This document shows, one piece after another, positions 1-9,143 of a DNA stretch of 64,000 nucleotides. The notes below the pieces were generated by a model. The model was not told the origin of the DNA. It saw only the letters and a list, made by a program, of their open reading frames with translations, and did no database searches. Within the stretch, counting starts at the first letter, position 1. Every line of letters begins with the position of its first letter. The stretch covers positions 106,088,887 to 106,152,886 of the forward strand of contig CAKMRJ010003334.1 of assembly GCA_928212115.1 (NCBI GenBank). The letters are read 5' to 3'. This stretch comes from Lactuca virosa (taxonomy: Eukaryota; Streptophyta; Magnoliopsida; Asterales; Asteraceae). The position numbers and the translations under genes were made by a program.

Positions 1-185
1 GGCTTGTGGACCAAGATCTATGCTCTAGAGATTTAGGGTTTGAGCTAAACCCATTAAGAAGGACTAATAGCGGGTAAAGTTGGAAACTTTACCCTTAAAA
101 GTGTATTCCCAGTGTGTAGATGAAGTATGAAGTATGAAGTTTGGATCTGAAGGGTAGGAGCTTAATCCATTGAGAAGGCTCAATT

Positions 186-400
186 AGACAGAGGAACTCG
201 GCGAGTCCATAAAGGGACTCGATGAGTTTAGATGGGTTGTCCCATTTTAGCTTAAGGTAGAACTCGACAAGTTGATTCGGTAGATCGCGACTATGAGTAG
301 CTTGGGAACTCGACGAGTCGGGGGAGACTCGACGAGTTAGATCGCAATTTCAGGTTCTAGGACTCGACGATTTGATGGAGCAACTCGACGAGTTGGGTCA
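186..400. repeat. Array of ACTCGACGAGT-type palindromes
   Basis: Six to eight variants of AACTCGACGAGTT (arms ACTCG and CGAGT around one base) are spread through this LTR section, separated by short unrelated sequence. The same palindrome reappears at 40497-40575 inside an unrelated Copia element. Confidence 0.85.
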
Positions 401-577
401 ACCAGAAGGTTGACTTTGACCAAAGCGTTGAATTTGACCACGGGTAAAATGGTCATTTTACCCTAAGGAGAATTATCAGGTTTTAACTAAGTGTTATTGT
501 GATAATAATAGTCGGGGAGTCGTGGGAGCAGCCGTCAGAGATTCCTCACTCGAAATTTCAGCAGTCAGCTTTGCGAG

Positions 578-962
578 GTGAGTTTCCTTCAGTAGGAACG
601 GGTCTACGGCACCAAGGCCGACCCGTAGTATGATATGTTAGTAGTTGAGTATGGGCGGGGCCCGAATCTCATAGTAGTCGGGTGTGGGCAGAGCCCGAAT
701 CCCGTAGTATTATTTGAGTATAAATATGTGACTGCTTGATAGAATTAGATATACTTGTTGTCTATATGATACTTGTATGCATGTTAGACAGTGGGATGTG
801 GGTGGGGCCCGAATCTCCTAGACAACAGAGTGTGGGCGGGGCCCGAATCTCCATGAGAGTGGGTGGGCCCGTATCTCCTAGTTGCATGTTATGTGTATGG
901 TATGTGGTAGATTGGGGAGACTCGCTAAGCTTCGTGCTTATAGTTTTCATTTTTGGTTTTAG
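578..962 (+). other. Intron-like segment within the gypsy LTR
   Basis: A donor-like GAG|GTGAGT lies at 575-583. A pyrimidine-rich TTTTTGGTTTTAG acceptor ends at 962. A block at 914-945 containing CTAAG and CTTAT stands 17 nt before the AG, a normal branch-point distance. Most of the segment between is the tandem array at 643-880. Use as an intron is inferred; a matching arrangement recurs in other LTRs of the window. Confidence 0.45.
643..880. repeat. GC-rich tandem repeat GTGGGCGGGGCCCGAATCTC
   Basis: Five imperfect copies of a roughly 20-bp unit (GGGCGGGGCCCGAATC core) occur with variable spacers. A related GGGCCTCGCCC/GGGTCTCACCC array on the other strand is at 49077-49175. Confidence 0.8.
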
Positions 963-1189
963 GTACTTCCACTAGCAAGGGGAAGAGCTCGGGATGACTG
1001 CATAACACACACCATAGTTTATAGCCTGGGATGTTTTAGACTCTGATATTTTGACACATGGTTTTGATACAGTGTTTGATATGACGTTTTGGATACATGA
1101 CTTGTGATTTTGTTATGATGTTGATGAATGATGGTTTTCTTAAATGATTTTAAAAAGAAATTTTTGGACCGTATTTTTGGGATGTTTCA

Positions 1190-2736
1190 CAAAGTCAGTA
1201 AAGGATGCTATTGATGATCCAGATTGGATTGTATCAATGCAATCTGAATTAGCTGAGTTTGAACGAAATAAAGTCTGGAGACTAGTTCTGAAACCTAAAG
1301 ATGTATCAGTAATTGGCTTAAAATGGATTTTTAAAAATAAAACTGATAAAGAAGGGAACATAGTTCGAAATAAGGCTAGGCTTGTTGTAAAAGGATATTC
1401 ACAACAAGAAGGTATTGATTATGAAGAAACCTTCGCCCCTATCGCAAGACTCGAGGCTGTTCGAATCTTTTTAGCCTATGCAACACATAAGGATTTCGAA
1501 GTATATCAAATGGATGTGAAGTGTGCCTTTCTCAATCGAGTTTTGGAAGAAACAGTGTATGTTGAACAACCACCAGGGTTCATAAGTACTCAATTCCCTT
1601 ATCATTGTTATGTTTTAGATAAGGCTGTGTATGGACTTAAACAAGCACCACGATCCTGGTATGCCACTCTTACTAATTTCTTAAAATCATCGAAATTTAA
1701 ACAAGGATCTGTTGATCCCACTCTCTTTCGAAAGAAAGTTGGGAATCATCTCATGCTTGTTCAAATTTATGTTGATGATATTATTTTTGGCTCTACTGAT
1801 CCTAACTTGTCAAATGAGTTTGAAAACATAATGAAGAGTCAGTTTGAGATGAGCATGATGGGGAAGATCAACAATTTTTTGGGATTAAACATTCGTCAAA
1901 GCAGAGAAGGCATTTTTATCAATCAAGAGAAGTACTCTCGAAATCTGCTTGAAAAGTTTGGAATGACAAATAACTCAAAGTTGCAAGTACCAATGGCAGT
2001 TGGAACAAGACTTGGTTCTTCGTTAGATAAACCAGCTGTTGATCTCACATTATACATGAGCATGATTGGTTCGTTACTATACCTAACAGCTAGTCGACCT
2101 GATATTATGTTTGCTGTTTGCAATTGTGCTAGGTACCAATCGAATCCCAGGGAACCTCATCTAACAGCTGTCAAGAACATCTTTCGTTATCTCAAAGGCA
2201 TAGTTTAGTTAGGATTGTGGTATCCTTCGAAAACAGGGTTTTTCATTCAAGCATTTTCGGATGCAGACTTGGTTGGTTGTCAACTTGATCGTGAAAGCAC
2301 AAGTGGCGGATGTCAACTTTTGGATGGGAAGCTTGTGAGCTGGCAATCAAAGAAACAAACTTGTGTTTCGATTTCCACAGCAGAAGTACAATATGTTGCT
2401 GCTGAAACTTGCACTTCTCAAATCATTTGGATTCAAAGTCAACTGTGTGATTATGCAATCAACATGAAGAAAATTCCATTGTATTGTGACTTACAAAGTG
2501 CTATTCGCATCTGCCATAATCCTGTGCAACATTCGAAAACTAAACACATTGCACTTCGTTATCACTTTATCAAAGATCATGTTGAAGATGGCAACATTGA
2601 AGTTCGCTTTGTAAAGACCACATATCAACTTGTTGACATATTCACCAAACCTTTGGATGAAAAGACTTTTATCAGGATTTTGTCCGGCTTACGCATGCTT
2701 GATGCGAATGTTGTTCCTGGTCTGAATTCGTTGTAA
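1190..2736 (+). pseudogene. Copia reverse transcriptase-RNase H, truncated and with one nonsense codon
   Basis: The open frame (entered from the gypsy LTR) gives the Copia RT domain: the FERNKVW and KWIFKNK start, YGLKQAPRSWY, and the catalytic YVDD at about 1768-1779. The frame then meets a TAG at 2206-2208, just where RNase H begins. The same frame resumes and runs to 2736 with the RNase H signatures STSGG, SISTAE and QHSKTKHI, ending near DIFTKPL, as is usual for Copia polyproteins. The gag, protease and integrase part is absent. A single TAG in an otherwise clean frame suggests a fairly young copy. It is not functional: it has no own start and begins within RT. Confidence 0.9.
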
Positions 2737-2947
2737 AGACAAGTGGTGTCGAAATCTCGCTGATCCATTCAGAGGTTACTGTTCACTATTCAACGTTCGA
2801 CACGCTTCGCTTTCGAAATTCCTCTGAACGATTCAGAACACGCTTCACTACTTCAAACAAAGTGTGGTGTTGATACATTCATTTCTTATGAAGACAATTT
2901 ATACTTCACAAGTTTGGTACATTTTTCTTCCTTTTTCTTAACATGTT

Positions 2948-3092
2948 CATTCAAAAATCAAAAATATCAAAAAGATTTTCTTATTTTTGTTATTTTCATT
3001 CAAAAATCAAAAATATCAAAAAGATTTTCTTATTTCATTATTTTCATTCAAAAATCAAAAAGCCAAAAATATTTTCTATTTTTTTGTTTGTT
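2948..3092. repeat. Tandem repeat, three copies of about 48 bp
   Basis: Units begin CATTCAAAAATCAAAAATAT at 2948 and 2997, and a shorter third copy begins at 3045. Copies are nearly identical at their left ends, and the third diverges first. Confidence 0.9.
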
Positions 3093-4363
3093 AACTTGTT
3101 ATTGTGTAGCATACTTTCGAGGTGTCTTGGTGACACTTGCACTGCAGATTTAGGGAAGGTATAAATTCGCAACTTTATCCTAGTTAGGTGTCCCAAGAAG
3201 CATGATGTAGCTTGTTGTCCCAAGCCTCCACGACTCAATGTGTTTCGAAGCCTTAATGGAATTCTTATCATAAAAACTCCTTCCCAATTAGGCTATATTT
3301 GCATTAGTCATTGAGCTACCTTACTCTTCTCAAATGAGTTAAGAGTTTCCTGCTTGGTCCAAAAATAGTAGAGGTACATTTCGTTTCTTGCAACCAATAT
3401 TTTTCATCCTACTTATTCTTACACGATTACACACAATGACATATGCCCAAGAGATCTCTGGTTCGAACCAAGTAGGATTTAGGCATGTACAAAGTCTGTC
3501 TTTATGATCCGGAGTCATGAGACCGTGATGATGGTGAAACCCCACATTTTGACATCGTTAAGGCATTGATGGTGAAGTTTTGTTCACGAATGTAACAAAA
3601 CATTTGTTTCAATACCTCACTTCGATCTTCAAAATCACATTCTTTCGTTTTGAGTGGTCTTGCTAAAATGTTCGAAACCCACGACATTTTTTACCCAACA
3701 AGATCCAGGACTATTTTTTTTTAATATGATTTTAGTTTGAATATCAGTTTGATACTTAGTTACTTCATATATTTTTCCAACAGCATACTTGTCCCTGACT
3801 ACACTGGTCAAACAAGTGATTTTGTTTACATTTCATCACACTTATTTTGAGTTGTGATATGTAACAAAATTTATGCCTACCCATGAAGCCTTTCAAAAGA
3901 TGCCCTTCGATACTCCTCTACGAGTATTCGATTGTAATTAACGGGAAAACACTCAAGCTGTTCGACATCTCTCTTGATGTAGAACGAAGTGATCTTTGCC
4001 TGGGATCTTACTGCATTTATGTCAATTTTTAATTAACATCGTAGATCTAAAAAAAAAATTTATCTTGATCTCATCCCAATTTTTGGCACACATAAGCACA
4101 CACCGAAATCCTTGAGGTTCTGAGTAATCCCAACTCAGGCTGATGATTTCGAAAAGTCTGGCATATGACTTCGCTTCGCAACCCAAAAGCAAAAGAGCCC
4201 AGCCTCCATATCGAAGGGTTTGTGACGGTTCTTATCCTATTAGGGCAAGCGAACATATTGATTGATGTGACGTTTTGTTTACCTTGCATATTTTAAGGAA
4301 AAAGTACTTATCACTTTTCAGACATGGCTACTTTTACGGCTACTGGTCCGGTTTTCAAGGAGA

Positions 4364-4424
4364 CACGTGGCATGCATTTAATGCTTAACCACTTTAAATT
4401 CAAATTGGGGTTTACGTATAAAAG
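4364..4424 (+). promoter_or_regulatory. Putative internal promoter of the envelope-like gene
   Basis: A G-box CACGTG (4364-4369) is followed at once by an RY-type CATGCA (4371-4376). A clean TATA box, TATAAAAG, lies at 4417-4424, about 106 bp before the ATG at 4530. The intervening leader is pyrimidine- and A-rich and lacks an ATG. The spacing is that of an ordinary plant pol II promoter. Activity is inferred. Confidence 0.55.
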
Positions 4425-4529
4425 GGTTTTTGGGTAATCTCATTCCAACTTTACACGATCAAAATCAAGATTTTCCTAACTCTCTTTCCATATACATTCT
4501 GTTTTCTCAAATACTCTCAAACCCTAACA

Positions 4530-7133
4530 ATGGCGGCTACCAATGTTCAAGTTGATCTATCTCAAACAACAGAAGATGTCACTTCTCAACCTCTGATGAA
4601 GATTCAAAGTACCAATTACAGGGTTCAACCAGACGTTAGTCGGTATCCCGAGGAATTGAAGATGTTAATCGTTGCTCTGAATCATTCAGTGTTTTCCACT
4701 GTAATGTCATCTTCTTTTGTTGTTCCTATGACCTGGTTATCCTTGGTAGGATCCATATCAGTGTTCAACAAGACGACAAAGGTTGTCACGTTTCAACTTA
4801 CTAATGAGAAGAAGTACAAATTGATGAAGAGACAATTTGCCCAGATTTTGCAAATTCCTAATGAGGGACCCTTTTATGATGTGACTAATGAGAAAATTGT
4901 TCATATGTTCAATGAAATGGGTCAACAACTAGTTCTCACTAGGATGAGTGATTTCAAGAAATCCTCATTGCCTTGTATTTGGAATTTTCTTTTTGGGATA
5001 TTCCTTCGATGCTTGACTGGTCGAACTGTTGGGTTGGAAAAGGAAAAGCTTGAGGTGTATTCTATGGTTGCTGGATTGTACTATGATTTACAGGTGGATT
5101 ATACAACCCGGTTGTGGCAGGAGTTTGGAAATAGCTTTGTTCACACAAGTGTTGAAAGTGGGATTTCTTGTGCTCGTTACTGGAGCTTAATCTTGAAGTA
5201 TGTGTATGAAAAGGAGGGTATTATTGTTCCTGATGATGAATCTAAGGCTGAATTTGCTTTATATCAGCATCCTAAGACGGTGGAGGATGATCCCACTGAA
5301 TTTCCATCAATTGCAAGGATTCCGGATGTTATGCTTCAAAAAGTAGACCCTGCTGACCCAGTCCTTGTTGCTTACCTTCAAACTATTAATCCAGATGTTG
5401 AAACTGGTGTTTTGTTACCAAAGAATATTGGAGGTCCATCAAAGAAAAGTAAATCTTTGAAGAAAGGTACTCAGGCTAGTCCGTCGAAGCCTGTTACTGA
5501 GTCTACACCAAAGAAGGTTAAAAAGGCTAGTGTTTCGAAACCTGATCTGGTTCCTATTCAACGGGAAGTTGTTAAGCCTATTCACGAGGAAACTTCTCAA
5601 CCAACAAAGGTGGTTATGCCTTCGAAGTCTGGTGTTCTCAAGAGACTAAAGAAAATGGATCACAGACCTCTTCATTCTCCAGAAAAGGTTGATGTCAAAA
5701 TTTCTGAAAAATCACCATCTTTTACAAAGAGGATTCATAAGCCTCAACTCAATCGTAAGGGTGTTGCATTTCGTGAGATTCCAGCTCCTGTTTCTCCAGA
5801 ATCTAAGAAGCGAAGAGCTCAGGATATGGTGAAGAAGATTCAGAAGAAAAAAAAGAAGGTTATCGATCCTTTGGATGAGGTGGTTCCTGAATCTGATTTT
5901 GATAAATCTCCATCTCCAAGACAAGATGATAATTTGGGCTTTCCATCACCTTCGAGGGGCTCTCCACTCAAGTCGAATTTCGAGGAGACTGGAGGTCCTG
6001 ATGTCAATGTGGAAACATCTCATGTGGACACAACCATTAATCAAGGTGATCCTTTGCAAGTATCCGCCCCTGAGCAGACTACAGTCATACCACCCGAAGT
6101 TTCGCATGCCGAATCAGTTTCTGAGGAGGTTCGAACTTCAGGCATCCCTGCTAACATATCTGATATGGACGCAAATGTCAACAAGGGTGATGGGGTGTTA
6201 AATAACGAAGCCCAAGGTAATTATACCATTCTTATTTCATCTACTTTCAATACAACTACCATTGATACCACTACTTCTTTACCACCATTTCATACTCCTA
6301 TTTCTACTACGTTACCTCAATCCACTACTTCACCTACGTATCATAACATTCTCAATCAACCCATCACCTCCTTATTTCCATCACAATCTACGGAAGGACC
6401 TAAATCCGTTCCAGAGGATGATACTACCGAAGGGGATGATGAAATGGTATCTTTTGCTGACATCCAATTTGATCCAGAAGAAGAGAATATACCAGATCAT
6501 ATGCTCATGTATGGTAAGCAGGTCAAAATTCTCAACAGAAAACTTAATTCCTTGTTGCAACTTCAAGCAGATGTTGGAAGTAGAAATCATGTTTCTGGGA
6601 TTGAAGTGGATGTAATCCTCAAGGCCCAAGAGCTTCGTTTGAGAAATGAAATGGATCAACTGGACAGGAACAATGAGTCACGTGTAAAGGCTCAATCTGC
6701 TTCTTTCAATCATGAACTTAAGTTGTTGAAAGCATTTGCAAAAGAAAGGCACATTTTGTTTGTTCAATATGTCAAAAAGGTTCGTGAGGATGTAAACTTG
6801 AAGATTGAGGAACTCAAAGCTGATATGGCAAAGGAGGTTGCAGCTCTTGATCACAATTGTTCGTCTCTTCATACAAAGGTGGACATTATTGTTGATGCTG
6901 TAAAAAAGGTGGTTGAATGGTACAATTCTTTACTTCCCAAGGTCGATAAGAAGGCTGAGGTTGATGTTCAAAGTTTTGGTAAAATTGAAGAGTTATTGGG
7001 AAATCTGAAGGAATTAGTTTCGAAGCTTGGGTCTTCATCACCATCTTTACTTACTCGGGAATCATTATCTCAAAATTTTATGTCTTGGAGTCTACAATCA
7101 AAGCTGAGATGGCTCCGTTGCAGAAATTCATAA
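4530..7133 (+). CDS. Envelope-like protein of a SIRE-type Copia element
   Basis: The ATG follows an A-rich plant-type context (CCCTAACA ATGGCG), and the frame is open for 867 codons. Visible parts: a globular N-terminal region (about residues 1-270) with a hydrophobic stretch near 146-162; a Lys/Ser/Pro-rich basic region (about 295-450) with a nuclear-localisation-like cluster KKRR plus KKIQKKKKK near 425-445; a Thr/Ser-rich stretch near 560-615; and a long charged, leucine-spaced coiled-coil candidate (about 660-835). It has no catalytic motif and no signal peptide. Position between pol and the 3' LTR matches the envelope-like gene of SIRE1-type elements, whose function is unknown. The last 15-20 codons probably result from a frame slip near 7075-7085, since homologous-looking coding continues in the next frame. 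Confidence 0.75.
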   Translation: MAATNVQVDLSQTTEDVTSQPLMKIQSTNYRVQPDVSRYPEELKMLIVALNHSVFSTVMSSSFVVPMTWLSLVGSISVFNKTTKVVTFQLTNEKKYKLMKRQFAQILQIPNEGPFYDVTNEKIVHMFNEMGQQLVLTRMSDFKKSSLPCIWNFLFGIFLRCLTGRTVGLEKEKLEVYSMVAGLYYDLQVDYTTRLWQEFGNSFVHTSVESGISCARYWSLILKYVYEKEGIIVPDDESKAEFALYQHPKTVEDDPTEFPSIARIPDVMLQKVDPADPVLVAYLQTINPDVETGVLLPKNIGGPSKKSKSLKKGTQASPSKPVTESTPKKVKKASVSKPDLVPIQREVVKPIHEETSQPTKVVMPSKSGVLKRLKKMDHRPLHSPEKVDVKISEKSPSFTKRIHKPQLNRKGVAFREIPAPVSPESKKRRAQDMVKKIQKKKKKVIDPLDEVVPESDFDKSPSPRQDDNLGFPSPSRGSPLKSNFEETGGPDVNVETSHVDTTINQGDPLQVSAPEQTTVIPPEVSHAESVSEEVRTSGIPANISDMDANVNKGDGVLNNEAQGNYTILISSTFNTTTIDTTTSLPPFHTPISTTLPQSTTSPTYHNILNQPITSLFPSQSTEGPKSVPEDDTTEGDDEMVSFADIQFDPEEENIPDHMLMYGKQVKILNRKLNSLLQLQADVGSRNHVSGIEVDVILKAQELRLRNEMDQLDRNNESRVKAQSASFNHELKLLKAFAKERHILFVQYVKKVREDVNLKIEELKADMAKEVAALDHNCSSLHTKVDIIVDAVKKVVEWYNSLLPKVDKKAEVDVQSFGKIEELLGNLKELVSKLGSSSPSLLTRESLSQNFMSWSLQSKLRWLRCRNS

Positions 7134-8390
7134 ATTTGATGCCAACTGATGCCCGGCCTGTTCGCATAGGGGTGCAAGGGGGAGAAAGGGTGAGTGTTGG
7201 CATGAGTTCGAAGGCTGATATGTGAGGAAGTGGTTCTTCGAAAGATGGAGGTGATACAAAGGTTGTTGGAAAGGTTATGTCAACTCAAATACCCACTTCG
7301 TTACCTAAGACCACTGTTCCAATCTCATCAAAAACAACAAAAACAAAGCCCTTAACAAAAGGTATTATGATCGGTTCTGGTGTTGGAGGATCAAGTTCGT
7401 CTAAACCACCTCCTTCACCAGAAGAAATAAAAGGGAAAGGGAAAGGTGTCTTAACTGAACCTACTGCTGAAGAGAAGAAGGCTGCATTGGAAAATGAAAT
7501 GGAAAGGCAACGAAAAATTCAAAGCATTCTTCGTCAAAGGCAAAGTGACCCACCAGGTCTTGAGAAGGGTGATCCCACAAAGCACTACTGCTACGAAACC
7601 ACTGAAGTTAAGGTGTAATATGGGGAAATGCATGAGTTTTAAAAGATTTCCAAGAAGATTTTTTCTACTGAAAATTCTAACTTTAATCAGTTAGACTTTC
7701 CAATTAACGAAATGATGTTCAAGGCTAGTCAGTATCAGATTGTTGACAAATTTCAAGATAAAGAAGAATTCATGAGGTTGAAGTTTCGATTCCACGTTGT
7801 TCTTGCAAAGAAAGAAGAGGAAGTTTGGTCTCTAGTGAAGATAGTAAGAGTTCTCAACATTTCTAAGGGTGTGTTATTCGAAGGAGTGTTGCAAAATTTT
7901 TGCTTTCATGTAGTCCGAGAAAATAATGTCGCATTAGAATTCTCGATTTCAGACTTCCCATTGATGAATTTTCACGATCTTATCAGTGTAGCAAAGATAT
8001 TGAAGGGAGTTGATGTTTCAAAGCTTCAGTTGACAAACAAAGAAGACTTCTTAATTGGGCGTGCACACTTAAAGCTATTCATTGACAGTTATTTTGCTTG
8101 TCTTGCAATAACTGATGTCGAATTAGCTTTATCAGTGGGAAACAGGTTTTTTGCCTGTATCAATGTTAAAAGGAACAGAGAATTTGAAAAACTATAAAGA
8201 TGGTGAAATCTTTTTGAAGCCACTGGGAATAGTGTTTATGGGGAAAAACAAGAAAGGAAGAAACACTAAGTATCTTTTCCAAGTTTGTGATGTGGAAAAG
8301 TATACAAGTTCTCAATATACTAGTTTGATGGTTCAAATAAATAGCTGCAAGAAAAACAACGAAGGTGATAAAGCCGAAATTCGATAGACT
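7134..8390 (+). pseudogene. Decayed C-terminal continuation of the envelope-like gene
   Basis: Coding character continues in the +1-shifted frame. It is broken by TGA at 7221-7223, TAA at 7616-7618 and a further TAA near 7640, with open pieces at 7277-7618 and 7712-8197. A last piece in the original frame ends at 8387. The pieces encode a basic Ser/Lys/Pro-rich linker and a roughly 160-residue globular segment rich in K, E, F and V. Some of the stops are of the C-to-T type expected of methylated transposons (CGA to TGA, CAA to TAA). It could instead be a second downstream gene, but continuity of frame and composition favours one long original frame. Confidence 0.6.
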
Positions 8391-8469
8391 ATCAATTGGT
8401 ATGCTGAGATAAGAAGAGTAATACATCAAGCAGTCCAGATGATGATGGCTTAGGTTCGACACTGCTCAC

Positions 8470-8481
8470 AAAGGGGGAGAA
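8470..8481 (+). other. Polypurine tract
   Basis: AAAGGGGGAGAA lies directly before the TG that opens the LTR at 8482. It would be the plus-strand primer in reverse transcription. Confidence 0.8.
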
Positions 8482-8809
8482 TGTAAGGGTCTAAATTAGT
8501 TGTGAGGTGTCGAAGTCTGTCTGAGTTAGTCTTAGTGTCGAAGACTAGTTTGTATGTTTTGCATAGGGGCATTGTTAGTTTCAAAACTGTAATGTTCAGT
8601 CCCTTATGTATTTTTTGTATGCTTTTGTATTCCCTATAAATATGGAAGGGATACTAGAGTTATAGTAACCTTCGTGAGTCTAAACACTTTACTCTATTTT
8701 TCTCTGTATTCTTCATGAGCATAATTGAGCCAACCAGATCATGTTTACATTGTGTGTTCTTAATTCGTTCATTACTCTGATTTCTGTTTTCATACTCGGT
8801 CCCATAACA
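8482..8809 (+). repeat. 3' LTR of the SIRE-type Copia element
   Basis: It starts TGTAAGGG just after the polypurine tract and plausibly ends CCCATAACA at 8809 (TG...CA). A TATA box, CTATAAATA, lies at 8634-8642. No partner LTR is in the window, so the right end is a best guess. Confidence 0.6.
8635..8640 (+). promoter_or_regulatory. TATA box of the Copia LTR
   Basis: TATAAA within CCCTATAAATATGG, in the middle of the LTR where the U3 promoter is expected. Confidence 0.6.
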
Positions 8810-9143
8810 ACTACAAAGAGTAACGTCTAAACCTTAAAGAAGATTCAAATTTTGTTCTTCATATTATAAGTTTTAGTTCCATGTTTTTATTTTTACTTTT
8901 CAACTTAGACCCCAACTTCAAATTCAAAAATTTGATAGAACATACAAGGTTTGTGAAAATCAGAACCTTCATCTCCTTCTTCTAAGCCTTAGCATACATA
9001 TTCTAAATATACCTTCTCTATTTGTCAATTACTAGTCTAAACTTACATCTCCTTCTCCTGACCCCAATCTTTCTTGAAAGTATTGATGAATGGTGTTGAA
9101 CAGTTTCTAGCCGAAAATAGAGGTGTGGGAGGGAGAGAGGAAA
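8810..9143. other. Short intergenic spacer
   Basis: AT-rich unique-looking sequence between two elements. I see no gene or repeat in it. Confidence 0.5.

Larger units (their letters stand above)
1..1189 (+). mobile_element. Ty3/gypsy LTR, 3' portion (5' end outside window)
   Basis: The segment has the layout of a gypsy LTR: CCATTAAG words, a palindromic AAAGTTGGAAACTTT box at 76-90, a palindromic ACTCGACGAGT array, a GTGAGT donor-like site, a GC-rich tandem array, and a 3' end reading GGGATGTTTCA at 1179-1189, close to the usual GGGTGTTACA. At 1190 the sequence passes abruptly into Copia reverse-transcriptase coding sequence. The LTR either inserted into that Copia element or was joined to it by rearrangement. 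The 5' LTR end and the target duplication lie to the left, so this cannot be decided here. Confidence 0.75.
2737..4529 (+). other. Non-coding spacer between pol and the envelope-like frame
   Basis: No convincing coding sequence is visible. It holds a triplicated 48-49-bp unit (2948-3092), AT-rich stretches, and at its right end a promoter-like stretch with G-box, RY motif and TATA box. A long spacer between pol and the extra gene is known in SIRE-type elements. Confidence 0.6.
1190..8809 (+). mobile_element. Copia retrotransposon of SIRE/Maximus type, 3' portion
   Basis: In order: reverse transcriptase and RNase H (1190-2736), a 1.8-kb spacer, a long envelope-like reading frame (4530-7133), its decayed continuation, a purine tract (8470-8481) and an LTR (8482-8809). 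A large extra frame between RNase H and the 3' LTR is the hallmark of the SIRE/Maximus lineage of Copia. The gag, protease, integrase and 5' LTR are missing because the left side is replaced by a gypsy LTR at 1189. The lineage is assigned from the layout and the style of the RNase H; no tree was built. The short LTR (about 330 bp) is atypical for the lineage and its end is approximate. Confidence 0.75.

Noticed and set aside
5712..6659. Several open frames on other frames and the opposite strand of the envelope-like gene
   Set aside because: They are shadows of the 4530-7133 frame, with no own start context or motifs.
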